The translations under genes were made by a program, and so were the position numbers. Shown one piece after another: positions 26,602 to 34,533 of a stretch of DNA of 48,780 nucleotides (within the stretch, counting starts at the first letter, position 1; every line of letters starts with the position of its first letter). The notes beneath the pieces are model-generated. The model did no database searches and was not told the DNA's origin. It saw nothing but the letters and a program-made list of their open reading frames with translations. The stretch spans positions 1 to 48,780 of the forward strand of contig CAIYTT010000050.1 of assembly GCA_903929195.1 (NCBI GenBank), in the 5' to 3' direction. This stretch comes from an uncultured Bacteroidota bacterium (lineage in GTDB: Bacteria > Bacteroidota > Bacteroidia > Chitinophagales > Chitinophagaceae).

Positions 26602-27000
26602 ATGGTAACAGATCCAATAGCAGATTTTTTAACACGTATTCGTAATGCCCAAATGGCACGTCATCGTATTGTTGATATTCCTGCATCAAATGTAAAAAAA
26701 CGTATTGCTGAGATTTTATATGAAAAAGGATATATCCTAAAATATAAATTTGAAGAAGATAATAAGCAGGGAATTATTAAAATAGCTTTAAAGTATGATC
26801 CTCAAACAAAGGAGCCTGCTATTAAATCATTAGAGCGTATAAGCCGCCCGGGTCTTCGTCAATATGCAAAACCAATGGAGATTCGTTCTGTGCAAAATGG
26901 ATTGGGAATTGCAATAGTTTCTACTTCTAAAGGTGTTATGACTGACAAAGAAGCAAGAACACAAAATGTAGGTGGTGAAGTAATGTGTAATATATATTAA
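26602..27000 (+). CDS. rpsH: 30S ribosomal protein S8
   Basis: 132 residues: [20 protein letters not shown], the [10 protein letters not shown] strand, [13 protein letters not shown], and the C-terminal [17 protein letters not shown]. In E. coli S8 represses the spc operon by binding the rplX-rplE region; whether that occurs here is untested. 112-nt spacer before it, with a weak hairpin around TTTGGTA...TTACCGAA. Confidence 0.97.
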   Translation: MVTDPIADFLTRIRNAQMARHRIVDIPASNVKKRIAEILYEKGYILKYKFEEDNKQGIIKIALKYDPQTKEPAIKSLERISRPGLRQYAKPMEIRSVQNGLGIAIVSTSKGVMTDKEARTQNVGGEVMCNIY

Positions 27001-27018
27001 TAATATTTAAAAAAAATA

Positions 27019-27061
27019 TTTTCAGTTGATAATATAAAGTTCTCTATACGGTAACTGAAAA
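27019..27061 (+). other. Inverted repeat in the rpsH-rplF spacer
   Basis: TTTTCAGTT (27019-27027) and AACTGAAAA (27053-27061) are perfect complements around a 25-nt loop, 25 nt before the rplF ATG. Confidence 0.4.
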
Positions 27062-27086
27062 CTGCTGAAAAAATAAAACAAAGAAT

Positions 27087-27641
27087 ATGTCACGTATAGG
27101 TAAAAAACCGGTAACTATTTTATCTGGTGTTACTGTTAAAGTAACTCCTGCCAATGAGATTATTGTAAAAGGTCCTAAAGGCGAATTGAAACAATTGATT
27201 GACAGAGATATTAAAATTGTTGTAAATAATGATTCTGTTTTAGTTGAAAGACCAACAGATCAAATACGTCATAGAGCCTTACATGGTCTTTATAGATCTC
27301 TGATTGCAAATATGATGACAGGTGTAACCACCGGATTTAAAAGAGAATTAGAGTTAGTAGGGGTAGGTTATCGTGCTGCTGTTACCGGTCAATTAATTGA
27401 TTTGGCATTAGGTTATTCCCATAATATTATTTTTGAAGTTCCGAATGAAGTAAAACCTTCTGCAACTGCTGAAAAAGGTCAAAATCCAAGAATTATATTA
27501 GAATCAAACGATAAACAATTATTAGGTCAAGTTGCTGCAAAATTACGCAGTCTTCGTAAGCCGGAGCCGTACAAAGGAAAAGGTGTTAAATTTTCAGATG
27601 AAGTTGTACGTCGTAAAGCAGGTAAAGCAGCTGGAAAATAG
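27087..27641 (+). CDS. rplF: 50S ribosomal protein L6
   Basis: 184 residues: MSRIGKKPVTILSGVTVKVT, VKGPKGELKQLID, HGLYRSLIANMMTGVTTGF, ELVGVGYRA, and LRKPEPYKGKGVKFSDEVVR at the end. Located near the factor-binding site of the 50S subunit. Confidence 0.97.
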   Translation: MSRIGKKPVTILSGVTVKVTPANEIIVKGPKGELKQLIDRDIKIVVNNDSVLVERPTDQIRHRALHGLYRSLIANMMTGVTTGFKRELELVGVGYRAAVTGQLIDLALGYSHNIIFEVPNEVKPSATAEKGQNPRIILESNDKQLLGQVAAKLRSLRKPEPYKGKGVKFSDEVVRRKAGKAAGK

Positions 27642-27686
27642 TATTATTTTATTGTTGGTTAGAAAGTTATATATAAAAATTAATTC

Positions 27687-27717
27687 CGGTAGCCACTTTA
27701 ATTTTGAAGTGAGTCCG
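27687..27717 (+). other. Stem with internal loop in the rplF-rplR spacer
   Basis: CACTT (27694-27698) pairs with AAGTG (27707-27711), and CGG (27687-27689) with CCG (27715-27717) outside a small internal loop, just before the rplR ATG at 27734. Confidence 0.3.
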
Positions 27718-27733
27718 TAAAAACAGAGATAAA

Positions 27734-28093
27734 ATGTCACAAGATTTAAAAGTAGTTCGTCGCCAGAAATTGCGTTGGCGCATACGCAGAAAAGTTCATG
27801 GTACTTCATTGAAACCAAGATTATCTGTGTTTCGTAGTAACAGGGATATATATGCACAATTAATAAATGATGATAATGGCATGACAATTGTTTCTTGCAA
27901 TTCTCGTCAGGGTGAAATTTCTGCAATACTGGGTGCAAAGATTATCAAATCTACAGAGGTAGGTAAGACAATTGCAAGAAAAGCAAAAGAATTAGGAATT
28001 ACAACTTGCGTATTTGATAGAGGAGGGTATTTATATCACGGAAGAATTAAAGCGGTAGCAGATGGTGCTCGTGAAGGTGGTTTAATTTTCTAA
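27734..28093 (+). CDS. rplR: 50S ribosomal protein L18
   Basis: 119 residues: RRQKLRWRIRRKVHGTSLKP, RLSVFRSNRDIYAQLINDD, TEVGKTIARKAKELGITTCV, FDRGGYLYHGRIKAVADGAR, EGGL. Binds 5S rRNA with L5. Confidence 0.97.
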   Translation: MSQDLKVVRRQKLRWRIRRKVHGTSLKPRLSVFRSNRDIYAQLINDDNGMTIVSCNSRQGEISAILGAKIIKSTEVGKTIARKAKELGITTCVFDRGGYLYHGRIKAVADGAREGGLIF

Positions 28094-28150
28094 TCTAATC
28101 TGATTTATTTATATAAGTTATTATTTTGTATTCGTTTTAAATAATTTTTT

Positions 28151-28176
28151 AGATAATTTAATAATAAAAATTATCT
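28151..28176 (+). other. Stem-loop in the rplR-rpsE spacer
   Basis: AGATAATTT (28151-28159) pairs with AAATTATCT (28168-28176), a perfect 9-bp stem; AGATAATT then recurs at 28181, 17 nt before the rpsE ATG. Confidence 0.4.
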
Positions 28177-28196
28177 TTGAAGATAATTAATAAAAA

Positions 28197-28715
28197 ATGG
28201 CAAAGACAGTTTTAAATAGAGTAAAAGGTGGCGACATAGAACTTCACGAAAAAGTAGTTGCAATCAATCGTGTTGTAAAAACAACAAAAGGAGGTCGTGC
28301 ATTTAGTTTTTCTGCTCTTGTTGTTGTTGGTAATGGTAATGGTGTAGTAGGTCATGGTCTTGGTAAAGCAAAAGAAGTTCAAGAAGCTATAACTAAAGGC
28401 ATTGATGATGCAAAAAAGAATTTAATTAAAGTTCCGATTATGCATGGTACTATTCCACATGAGCAATTAGCAAAAGAAGGAGCTGCAAAAGTTTTAATAA
28501 AACCAGCTGCACATGGTACAGGTGTTATTGCAGGTGGTAGTATGCGTGCAGTATTAGAAGCAGTTGGTATTACTGATGTACTTTCTAAATCATTAGGTTC
28601 TGCAAATCCGCATAATGTGGTTAAAGCAACTTTTACTGCATTAGCAATGTTACGCGAACCTATACAAGTAGCAAGACAAAGAAATATTAATCTTAAAAAG
28701 GTATTTAATGGTTAA
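28197..28715 (+). CDS. rpsE: 30S ribosomal protein S5
   Basis: 172 residues: [93 protein letters not shown]. Involved in decoding fidelity and mRNA helicase activity. Confidence 0.97.
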   Translation: MAKTVLNRVKGGDIELHEKVVAINRVVKTTKGGRAFSFSALVVVGNGNGVVGHGLGKAKEVQEAITKGIDDAKKNLIKVPIMHGTIPHEQLAKEGAAKVLIKPAAHGTGVIAGGSMRAVLEAVGITDVLSKSLGSANPHNVVKATFTALAMLREPIQVARQRNINLKKVFNG

Positions 28716-28716
28716 T

Positions 28717-28741
28717 TTTAATTGATATAATTTCAATTAAA
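28717..28741 (+). other. Stem-loop in the rpsE-rpmD spacer
   Basis: TTTAATTGA (28717-28725) pairs perfectly with TCAATTAAA (28733-28741). It begins 2 nt after the rpsE stop. Confidence 0.4.
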
Positions 28742-28795
28742 TACAATAAATAATCTTTGATTATCATTTTATATTCAATTTTAGTTTTAAATATT

Positions 28796-29038
28796 ATGTC
28801 AAAAATAAAAATTACACAAGTAAAAAGCGGTATTGACCGTATGGAAAGGCAAAAACGTACGCTAAGAGCATTAGGCTTGCGTAATGTATTAGCCAGTGTA
28901 GTTGTTGAAGAAACTCCTCAAATAAAAGGTATGGTAAAAACTGTACATCACTTGGTTACTGTGGAAAATGTTTCTGACAACTACGAAATTGAAAAGAATA
29001 CCAATAAAGGTTATACTGTAATAAAAGCTGCATTATAA
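28796..29038 (+). CDS. rpmD: 50S ribosomal protein L30
   Basis: 80 residues from ATG 28796 (MSKIKITQVKSGIDRMERQK). TLRALGLRNVLASVVVEETP and VKTVHHLVTVENV are the L30 core. It carries a ~20-residue C-terminal extension (SDNYEIEKNTNKGYTVIKAAL region) beyond the usual ~60 residues. An upstream in-frame ATT-like start in the spacer was rejected. Confidence 0.94.
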   Translation: MSKIKITQVKSGIDRMERQKRTLRALGLRNVLASVVVEETPQIKGMVKTVHHLVTVENVSDNYEIEKNTNKGYTVIKAAL

Positions 29039-29071
29039 TTTTTCAATAGTTTTAAATTTTTTTTATATAAT

Positions 29072-29099
29072 TTGCGAGCGGTTATACATTCCGCGCAAG
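29072..29099 (+). other. GC-rich stem-loop in the rpmD-rplO spacer
   Basis: TTGCG...CGG (29072-29081, AG bulge) pairs with CCGCGCAA (29091-29098) around loop TTATACATT, 19 nt before the rplO ATG. It follows a run of eight T at about 29057-29064. The GC-rich stem stands out in an AT-rich spacer. Confidence 0.45.
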
Positions 29100-29117
29100 T
29101 TCAAAAATTGTAATAAA

Positions 29118-29564
29118 ATGCAACTACACAATCTTACACCTGCTACAGGTGCTGTTAAAAAACCAAAAAGAATAGGTCGTGGTGAAGGTAGCGGACATGG
29201 CGGAACTGCTACAAGAGGTAATAAAGGTCAGCAGGCTGATACCGGTTATCAATCTAAAAAAGGACATGAGGGCGGACAGATGCCTATTCAACGTAGGATG
29301 CCCAAAAGAGGATTTAAAAATCCATTTAGAGTATCTTATAAAGTATTTAATCTTAGCCAAGTAGATATGTTGGTTGAAAAATATGGACTAACAGAGTTTA
29401 CCCCTGATATTCTATATATGAATGGTTTAATTAATAGAACCGATCTAGTAAAAATACTTGCAGTTGGTGAATTTAGTTCTAAAATATCCTTTAAAGTAAA
29501 TGCTGCTAGTGCAAAAGCTAAAGAGGCAATATTAAAAGCAGGCTCTACTATTGACCTTGTTTAA
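29118..29564 (+). CDS. rplO: 50S ribosomal protein L15
   Basis: 148 residues: MQLHNLTPATGAVKKPKRIG, RGEGSGHGGTATRGNKGQQA, EGGQMPIQRRMPKRGFKNPF. Late assembly protein of the 50S subunit. secY follows after 77 nt, the conserved arrangement. Confidence 0.97.
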   Translation: MQLHNLTPATGAVKKPKRIGRGEGSGHGGTATRGNKGQQADTGYQSKKGHEGGQMPIQRRMPKRGFKNPFRVSYKVFNLSQVDMLVEKYGLTEFTPDILYMNGLINRTDLVKILAVGEFSSKISFKVNAASAKAKEAILKAGSTIDLV

Positions 29565-29641
29565 TAAAAATTATTTTCTTTTTGGTAAAATGTGATTTTT
29601 ATCGTTAATTCGCATTTCATTCTTGATTAATAACAGTTCCT

Positions 29642-31003
29642 GTGAAGAAATTTATTGAAAAGTTAAAGAATATATGGAGCATTGATGAGCTTCGCAATCG
29701 TATTTTATATACTATTATCTTGGTATTAGTGTATCGAATAGGTGCATATATTGTATTACCCGGAATTATACCTTCCGAGTTAGGGAAAAATAATGGGCCT
29801 ACAGGGTTATTAGGTATTTTGAATATGTTTGCAGGAGGGGCTTTTAGCAAAGCCTCAATCTTTGCATTAGGTGTAATGCCATATATATCTGCTTCCATTT
29901 TTATGCAATTAGCGGGTATTGTTATACCTCAAGTTGCCAAAATGCAAAGAGAAGACAGTGGTCGTCGTAAAATAACACAATATACGCGTTATCTTACTGT
30001 AATAGTTACTGCATTCCAAGCAAGTGCTTACGTTGCTTATTTACATTCTCCTGCTTTTGCAAGAGCTATTTCGCAAGATTTTAGCCCATTCTTATTTTGG
30101 TTAACTACGGTGATAGTTTTAACAGGTGGTACATTATTCGTAATGTGGATGGGCGAAAAAATTACAGATAGAGGAATAGGCAATGGTACATCATTAATAA
30201 TTATGGTAGGTATCTTAGCTCGTTTACCCCAGTCTTTTTCAGAAGAATTCAAATTTAAAAATTCTCAAGGTGCAGGTGGCTTGCTTATTTTACTTATAGA
30301 GGTAGCAATATTTGTTGCAGTTATTATAGGTTTAATATTACTAACACAAGGAGTACGTAAAATTCCATTAAATTACGCACGTAGAATAATTGGTAGCACA
30401 AATGCAGCAAAAGAAGCAAGTGGTAGTAGGGATTTTATTCCGCTTAAAGTTAATTCTGCCGGTGTTATGCCTATCATATTTGCACAAGCAATGATGTTTA
30501 TACCAACTATTTTTACCGGTTTTAATAGTAATCAGAACGTATCAAATTTTATTGGTGAATTAACGAATCCTCGCTCTTGGGTATATAATTTAATATATTC
30601 TGTAATGGTAATTGCTTTTACTTATTTTTATACGGCATTAATTTTTAATCCTACAGAGATGGCTGATAATTTGAAGCGAAATAATAGTTTTATCCCGGGT
30701 GTAAAGCCTGGAGAACCCACCGCTCATTACATAGCTACTATAATGGATAGAATTACATTGCCAGGTGCTTTTTTCCTAGCTATTGCCGGTATCCTACCTA
30801 GTATTGCTCAATTGTTTGGTGTTACAAGTGGATTTGCTTCATTTTTTGGCGGTACTTCCATGTTAATTGGTGTAGGTGTAATTTTAGATACCTTACAGCA
30901 AGTAGAAAGCTATTTATTAATGAACCATTATGACGGTTTAATGAAGACCGGGCGTATTACCGGTAGAACAGTTACTAATCCTGCAAAAACTATTACCGCT
31001 TAA
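29642..31003 (+). CDS. secY: Preprotein translocase subunit SecY
   Basis: 453 residues starting with GTG at 29642 (MKKFIEKLKNIWSIDELRNR). About ten membrane segments; visible marks are YRIGAYIVLPGI near TM1, the plug region GLLGILNMFAGGAFSKASIF, GVMPYISASIFMQL, MWMGEKITDRGIGNGTSLII, NSAGVMPIIFAQ, GVKPGEPTAHYI and the C-terminal VESYLLMNHYDGLMKTGRI. It forms the protein-conducting channel in the inner membrane with SecE and SecG (not in window). Followed by a 123-nt spacer with a strong hairpin before map. Confidence 0.97.
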   Translation: MKKFIEKLKNIWSIDELRNRILYTIILVLVYRIGAYIVLPGIIPSELGKNNGPTGLLGILNMFAGGAFSKASIFALGVMPYISASIFMQLAGIVIPQVAKMQREDSGRRKITQYTRYLTVIVTAFQASAYVAYLHSPAFARAISQDFSPFLFWLTTVIVLTGGTLFVMWMGEKITDRGIGNGTSLIIMVGILARLPQSFSEEFKFKNSQGAGGLLILLIEVAIFVAVIIGLILLTQGVRKIPLNYARRIIGSTNAAKEASGSRDFIPLKVNSAGVMPIIFAQAMMFIPTIFTGFNSNQNVSNFIGELTNPRSWVYNLIYSVMVIAFTYFYTALIFNPTEMADNLKRNNSFIPGVKPGEPTAHYIATIMDRITLPGAFFLAIAGILPSIAQLFGVTSGFASFFGGTSMLIGVGVILDTLQQVESYLLMNHYDGLMKTGRITGRTVTNPAKTITA

Positions 31004-31051
31004 TTTTATTAAGTTTAGGAGTAATAAATATTATATAGTATATAAATAACT

Positions 31052-31077
31052 AATTCCTCCGATGCTACGGGGGAATT
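31052..31077 (+). promoter_or_regulatory. Strong G-rich hairpin between secY and map
   Basis: AATTCCTCCG (31052-31061), loop ATGCTA, CGGGGGAATT (31068-31077): a 10-bp stem with one mismatch/wobble, followed by ATTATTTATAA. It could be a leaky terminator or attenuator separating the ribosomal operon from map. Confidence 0.5.
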
Positions 31078-31126
31078 ATTATTTATAACAATTATGTTTT
31101 TTTTAATCTTATTAGATATTTTAAAG

Positions 31127-31948
31127 ATGATACATATTAGAAACAAAGAAGAGATTGAATTAATAAAAAATAGTGCATTAATGGTTTCCGCTACACTTAC
31201 AGAGGTCGCAAAAATGCTTAAACCGGGTATTACTACTCTGTCTATAGATAAGATGGCTGATGAGTTTATAAGAGATAATAAAGGTGTTCCATCATTTAAA
31301 GGTTATCATGGCTTTCCATTTTCATTATGTATATCAGTAAATGAGGTTGTTGTTCATGGCTTTCCAAGTAATTATTTATTAAAAGACGGTGATATAGTTT
31401 CTATTGATTGTGGTGTATATATGAATGGATTTCATGGAGACTCCGCATATACATTTGCAATAGGAAATGTATATGAAGAAACTTTAAAATTGATGCGTGT
31501 AACAAAAGAATCTCTTTATTTGGGAATTGCACAGGCAAAAGATAATAACAGAGTGGGAGATATTTCTTATGCAATTGAGCATTATACAAATAAAATTAAT
31601 GGTTACGGCGTTGTCCGGGAGCTTGTTGGGCATGGTGTGGGCAGGCAATTGCACGAGGACCCGAATATACCTAATTATGGAAGGCGTGGCGATGGAAAGA
31701 AATTAAAGGAGGGCATGGTTATTGCAATTGAACCAATGATTAATTTGGGTGTTAAAGAGGTTTTTACAGAACAAGACGGATGGACGGTAAAAACCGAAGA
31801 CTTGAAACCGTCAGCACATTTTGAGCATACAACTGTAATACGTAAAACAGGAGGAGTACATCTTTCTAATTTTGCAAATATTGAGCTAGCTGAAGAAAAT
31901 AATGTCGAATTAAATCATACATACAATTTGAAAATACAAAGTATGTAA
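31127..31948 (+). CDS. map: Methionine aminopeptidase, type I
   Basis: Removes the N-terminal Met from new proteins. 273 residues from ATG 31127 (MIHIRNKEEIELIKNSALMV); an in-frame ATG at 31094 gives a hydrophobic 11-residue extension that is not family-like. Metal ligands and catalytic residues lie in SVNEVVVHGFP, SIDCGVYMNGFHGDSAYTF, GHGVGRQLHEDPNIPNYG, MVIAIEPMI and the final AHFEHTTVI. secY-map order is conserved, but infA and rpmJ, which normally come next, are missing. Confidence 0.95.
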   Translation: MIHIRNKEEIELIKNSALMVSATLTEVAKMLKPGITTLSIDKMADEFIRDNKGVPSFKGYHGFPFSLCISVNEVVVHGFPSNYLLKDGDIVSIDCGVYMNGFHGDSAYTFAIGNVYEETLKLMRVTKESLYLGIAQAKDNNRVGDISYAIEHYTNKINGYGVVRELVGHGVGRQLHEDPNIPNYGRRGDGKKLKEGMVIAIEPMINLGVKEVFTEQDGWTVKTEDLKPSAHFEHTTVIRKTGGVHLSNFANIELAEENNVELNHTYNLKIQSM

Positions 31949-31952
31949 TTAT

Positions 31953-32777
31953 CTATACGTCTTCATGAACTGCAAGAATTGGAATATGTATTATTTTTGA
32001 TATTGATTTTGTATGACTTTTGTGAAAAAGACTTTCTAAAAATGAATGTTTGCGTGGCATAATAATAACCCAGTCCATTTCTTCTTTCTTTAAAAAGTCA
32101 CTTAGCGTATTTTCAATATTTCCATCGAAAAAGATATGATAATGAGGTTTTGAAATTTCTAATATTGATTTTATTTTAGGGTCAAAATCCGGTTGATTAT
32201 CTCTATTTAAAACATCTGTTTCAGAAAAGATTACATGAAGTTCTGCATTTAATTTTTTAGATATTTCATTTATTTGTGCAAATGCGGTATCATTGCCTTC
32301 ATGTTTATTATCAAATGCGAAGCATAATTTATTTACAGTTTTGTATTTTACTTCCGATGGAATTGCTATAACAGGATTTTTAAGATTCCTAAATGCTTGA
32401 ATTAATGTACTATCCAACCAATCAATATTTTCTTCAGCATTATGATTTCCTAAAACTATCAACCAAGGTGTATTTTCTTTTTGCAATAATTCCTCCAAGC
32501 TTTCAATAATATCGCCATAAAGAATTTCGCCTTTAATTTTTATTTCAGGATATTTATTTGAAAGTTGTGTAATAAGCTCTTTCATATTGTCTTTTGCTAA
32601 ATCTTCTACAAGATTATAAGACATTTGTGGTATTGCTAAATCGCTAAAATAAATTGGTAAATAATAAGAATGAAATACAATTATATCCGATTTAGTTTCT
32701 TTTGCCAATTCGCAAGCATAATTTACGGCATTAGTAGCAACTTTTGAGAAATCGGTAGCAGTTATGATTAGGGACAT
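31953..32777 (-). CDS. Universal stress protein with two UspA domains
   Basis: 274 residues, two tandem UspA-like halves: residues 1-140 (LIITATDFSKVATNAVNYA, IVLGNHNAEENID, PVIAIPSEV) and about 145-274 (KLCFAFDNKHEGNDTAFAQ, WVIIMPRKHSFLESLFHKS, HTKSISKIIHIPILAVHED). The classic ATP-binding G-2x-G-9x-G(S/T) motif is only partly present. Cytosolic stress-related protein; exact role not predictable. Its stop codon lies 4 nt from the map stop, so the two are convergent. Confidence 0.85.
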   Translation of the reverse strand: MSLIITATDFSKVATNAVNYACELAKETKSDIIVFHSYYLPIYFSDLAIPQMSYNLVEDLAKDNMKELITQLSNKYPEIKIKGEILYGDIIESLEELLQKENTPWLIVLGNHNAEENIDWLDSTLIQAFRNLKNPVIAIPSEVKYKTVNKLCFAFDNKHEGNDTAFAQINEISKKLNAELHVIFSETDVLNRDNQPDFDPKIKSILEISKPHYHIFFDGNIENTLSDFLKKEEMDWVIIMPRKHSFLESLFHKSHTKSISKIIHIPILAVHEDV

Positions 32778-32822
32778 AAAATTTAAAATTTATGTAATAA
32801 GAATACAAAATAGTATCAACTG

Positions 32823-32830
32823 CAAAGTTA
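32823..32830 (-). promoter_or_regulatory. -7 promoter box of the universal stress protein gene
   Basis: TAACTTTG on the minus strand, about 46 nt upstream of the start codon; exact TAnnTTTG match. Confidence 0.45.
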
Positions 32831-32842
32831 TATGTTTTTCTA

Positions 32843-33589
32843 CTAATTTTCTTTTTTGGTTGAAAAAGGGTGAACGCATTTAGACAAAACTGCCATTGCA
32901 GTATTGAATAATATTTTTATGTCTAACCAAATTGTTCTGTTTTTCATATAATAAATATCCCACTGCACTCTTTTTCGTATTTCTCTTTCGGCATTTATTT
33001 CGCCTATATATCCTTTTATTTGTGCCATACCGGTCATGCCGGGTTGTGCTTCATGTCGTAAATTATAGTAAGGAATAAATTGAGAATAGTAGTGTGTATG
33101 ATATATCATGTGTGGTCTTGGACCAACAATGCTCATATCGCCAAACAAAACATTAAAAAATTGAGGAGTTTCATCTATATGAGTTAATCTTAAAAATTTA
33201 CCTATTGGGGTAATTCGCTTATCATCAACACTGGCTTGTTTAATGTCTGCATCCTTATTTACATACATAGTTCTGAATTTAAGACAATTAAATTCTATAC
33301 CTTTAAAACCTGTTCTTTTTTGTATAAAGAAAACGGAACCTTTAGATGAAAGTTTTATTAAGATTGCAATTATTGGAAACAGCCAAGACATTACGAATAA
33401 AATGAATAATGATGATATTGTGATGTCCATTACTCTTTTTATTTTGTAATAATAAGGAGATGGTTCGCAAACAATATAACGATGGTTCATATCATAGAAC
33501 ATCTCTCTGATTTCGCTAATCTCAGATGTCGGATTTGTAACGCTAGTGCTACGTTCTAAAGGTAAATTTATTCTTATTTGTTGCTGCAT
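32843..33589 (-). CDS. Lipid-carrier sugar-1-phosphate transferase (bacterial sugar transferase family)
   Basis: 248 residues of the monotopic phosphoglycosyl transferase (WcaJ/PglC-like) family, which move a sugar phosphate from a nucleotide sugar to undecaprenyl phosphate. KRVMDITISSLFILFVMSWL at about 51-70 forms the re-entrant membrane helix. The catalytic region HIDETPQFFNVLFGDMSIVG (Asp139-Glu140) followed by PRP is intact, as are FFIQKRTGFKG and KFRTM. Lone copy with no glycosyltransferase cluster around it. Starts a surface or exopolysaccharide repeat unit; sugar specificity is unknown. Confidence 0.88.
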   Translation of the reverse strand: MQQQIRINLPLERSTSVTNPTSEISEIREMFYDMNHRYIVCEPSPYYYKIKRVMDITISSLFILFVMSWLFPIIAILIKLSSKGSVFFIQKRTGFKGIEFNCLKFRTMYVNKDADIKQASVDDKRITPIGKFLRLTHIDETPQFFNVLFGDMSIVGPRPHMIYHTHYYSQFIPYYNLRHEAQPGMTGMAQIKGYIGEINAEREIRKRVQWDIYYMKNRTIWLDIKILFNTAMAVLSKCVHPFSTKKEN

Positions 33590-33779
33590 TGTTTAATTTA
33601 CTTTCAAAATAATTACAGCAAAAATCGTGCTGAATTTTTAATTTTGATGAAATAGCATAAAAAACGTAAAAATACTTATTTTTGTTAGTTTAACTAGTCA
33701 TAAATATTTTTTCTTTTCTTTATTTATATTTTTGTTAGGATTTTTGAAAATATTTTTTCTGAAATCATGAAATTTGTAT

Positions 33780-33787
33780 TACCTTTG
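33780..33787 (+). promoter_or_regulatory. Promoter -7 box of rplS, identical to the rpsJ one
   Basis: TACCTTTG, part of a 20-nt stretch (33778-33797) identical to 18796-18815 before rpsJ. No exact -33 TTTG at 19 nt. It lies 22 nt before the rplS ATG. Confidence 0.65.
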
Positions 33788-33808
33788 CAGTCCCAAAAAA
33801 TAAAGATT

Positions 33809-34165
33809 ATGAATGCTGTAGCTTTTGTACACGAGCAAATGACGGTTAAGAAAGAATATCCGAAGTTTAAGGCTGGTGATAACATTACTGTTAATTATAA
33901 AATTATAGAAGGTAATAAAGAGCGTATCCAGTCGTTTAAAGGAGATGTTTTAAAACGCCAAGGTAGTGGATGCACACAGACTTTTACTGTACGTAAAATT
34001 TCTGATGGTGTAGGTGTAGAACGTTTATTTCCATTATTTTCTCCAAATATTGACTCCATTGTTTTAAATAAATCAGGTCGTGTACGTCGTGCTAAACTGT
34101 TCTATTTACGTGAACGTCAAGGAAAATCAGCACGTATTAAAGAGAAAAAACAAATACACTCTTAA
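33809..34165 (+). CDS. rplS: 50S ribosomal protein L19
   Basis: 118 residues from ATG 33809 (MNAVAFVHEQMTVKKEYPKF). KAGDNITVNYKIIEGNKERI, QSFKGDVLKRQGSG, FTVRKISDGVGVERLFPLFS and RRAKLFYLRERQGKSARIKE are typical L19. An in-frame ATG at 33767 is rejected because it precedes the transcription start predicted from the promoter box. Monocistronic here with its own terminator, without the rpsP-rimM-trmD genes that accompany it in many bacteria. Confidence 0.97.
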   Translation: MNAVAFVHEQMTVKKEYPKFKAGDNITVNYKIIEGNKERIQSFKGDVLKRQGSGCTQTFTVRKISDGVGVERLFPLFSPNIDSIVLNKSGRVRRAKLFYLRERQGKSARIKEKKQIHS

Positions 34166-34185
34166 TTGGTTTTGTAATACTACTT

Positions 34186-34221
34186 TTGGAGGGAGCATTC
34201 ATTTGCTCTCTCCAATTTTTT
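34186..34221 (+). terminator. Intrinsic terminator of rplS
   Basis: TTGGAGGGAGC (34186-34196) pairs with GCTCTCTCCAA (34205-34215) with one wobble, followed by TTTTTT. Very strong form. Confidence 0.85.
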
Positions 34222-34533
34222 ATGTGTATATATGTTCATAGATGTTTTCTTTTATTTTCAGAATTGATTGAACTTACATATCCAGATTCTTAAATATTGT
34301 CATTCTGAAATTCTATATTTTTATACTTATGGTTATTAATAGATGACTATTTACATTGTTATTTTTTTTTATTTATAATGTGAAAAATGAAAAATATTGT
34401 TCTATTCCTATCTTTTTCTTTATAAAAATACATAACTTTAAATCCTGAAATTTAGAATGAATATAAATTGATAAATTGTTTTTTTATATTATTTATTTTA
34501 TTTTCAATCATTGCTTATTTCTAATTTATTATT
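34222..34533. other. AT-rich intergenic region before the thiolase gene
   Basis: About 310 nt after the rplS terminator. I see no ORF, RNA gene or promoter box matching TAnnTTTG convincingly. Confidence 0.4.

Noticed and set aside
33767-33808. N-terminal extension of L19 (ATG at 33767)
   Set aside because: It lies upstream of the predicted transcript start at about 33793 and is not part of L19.
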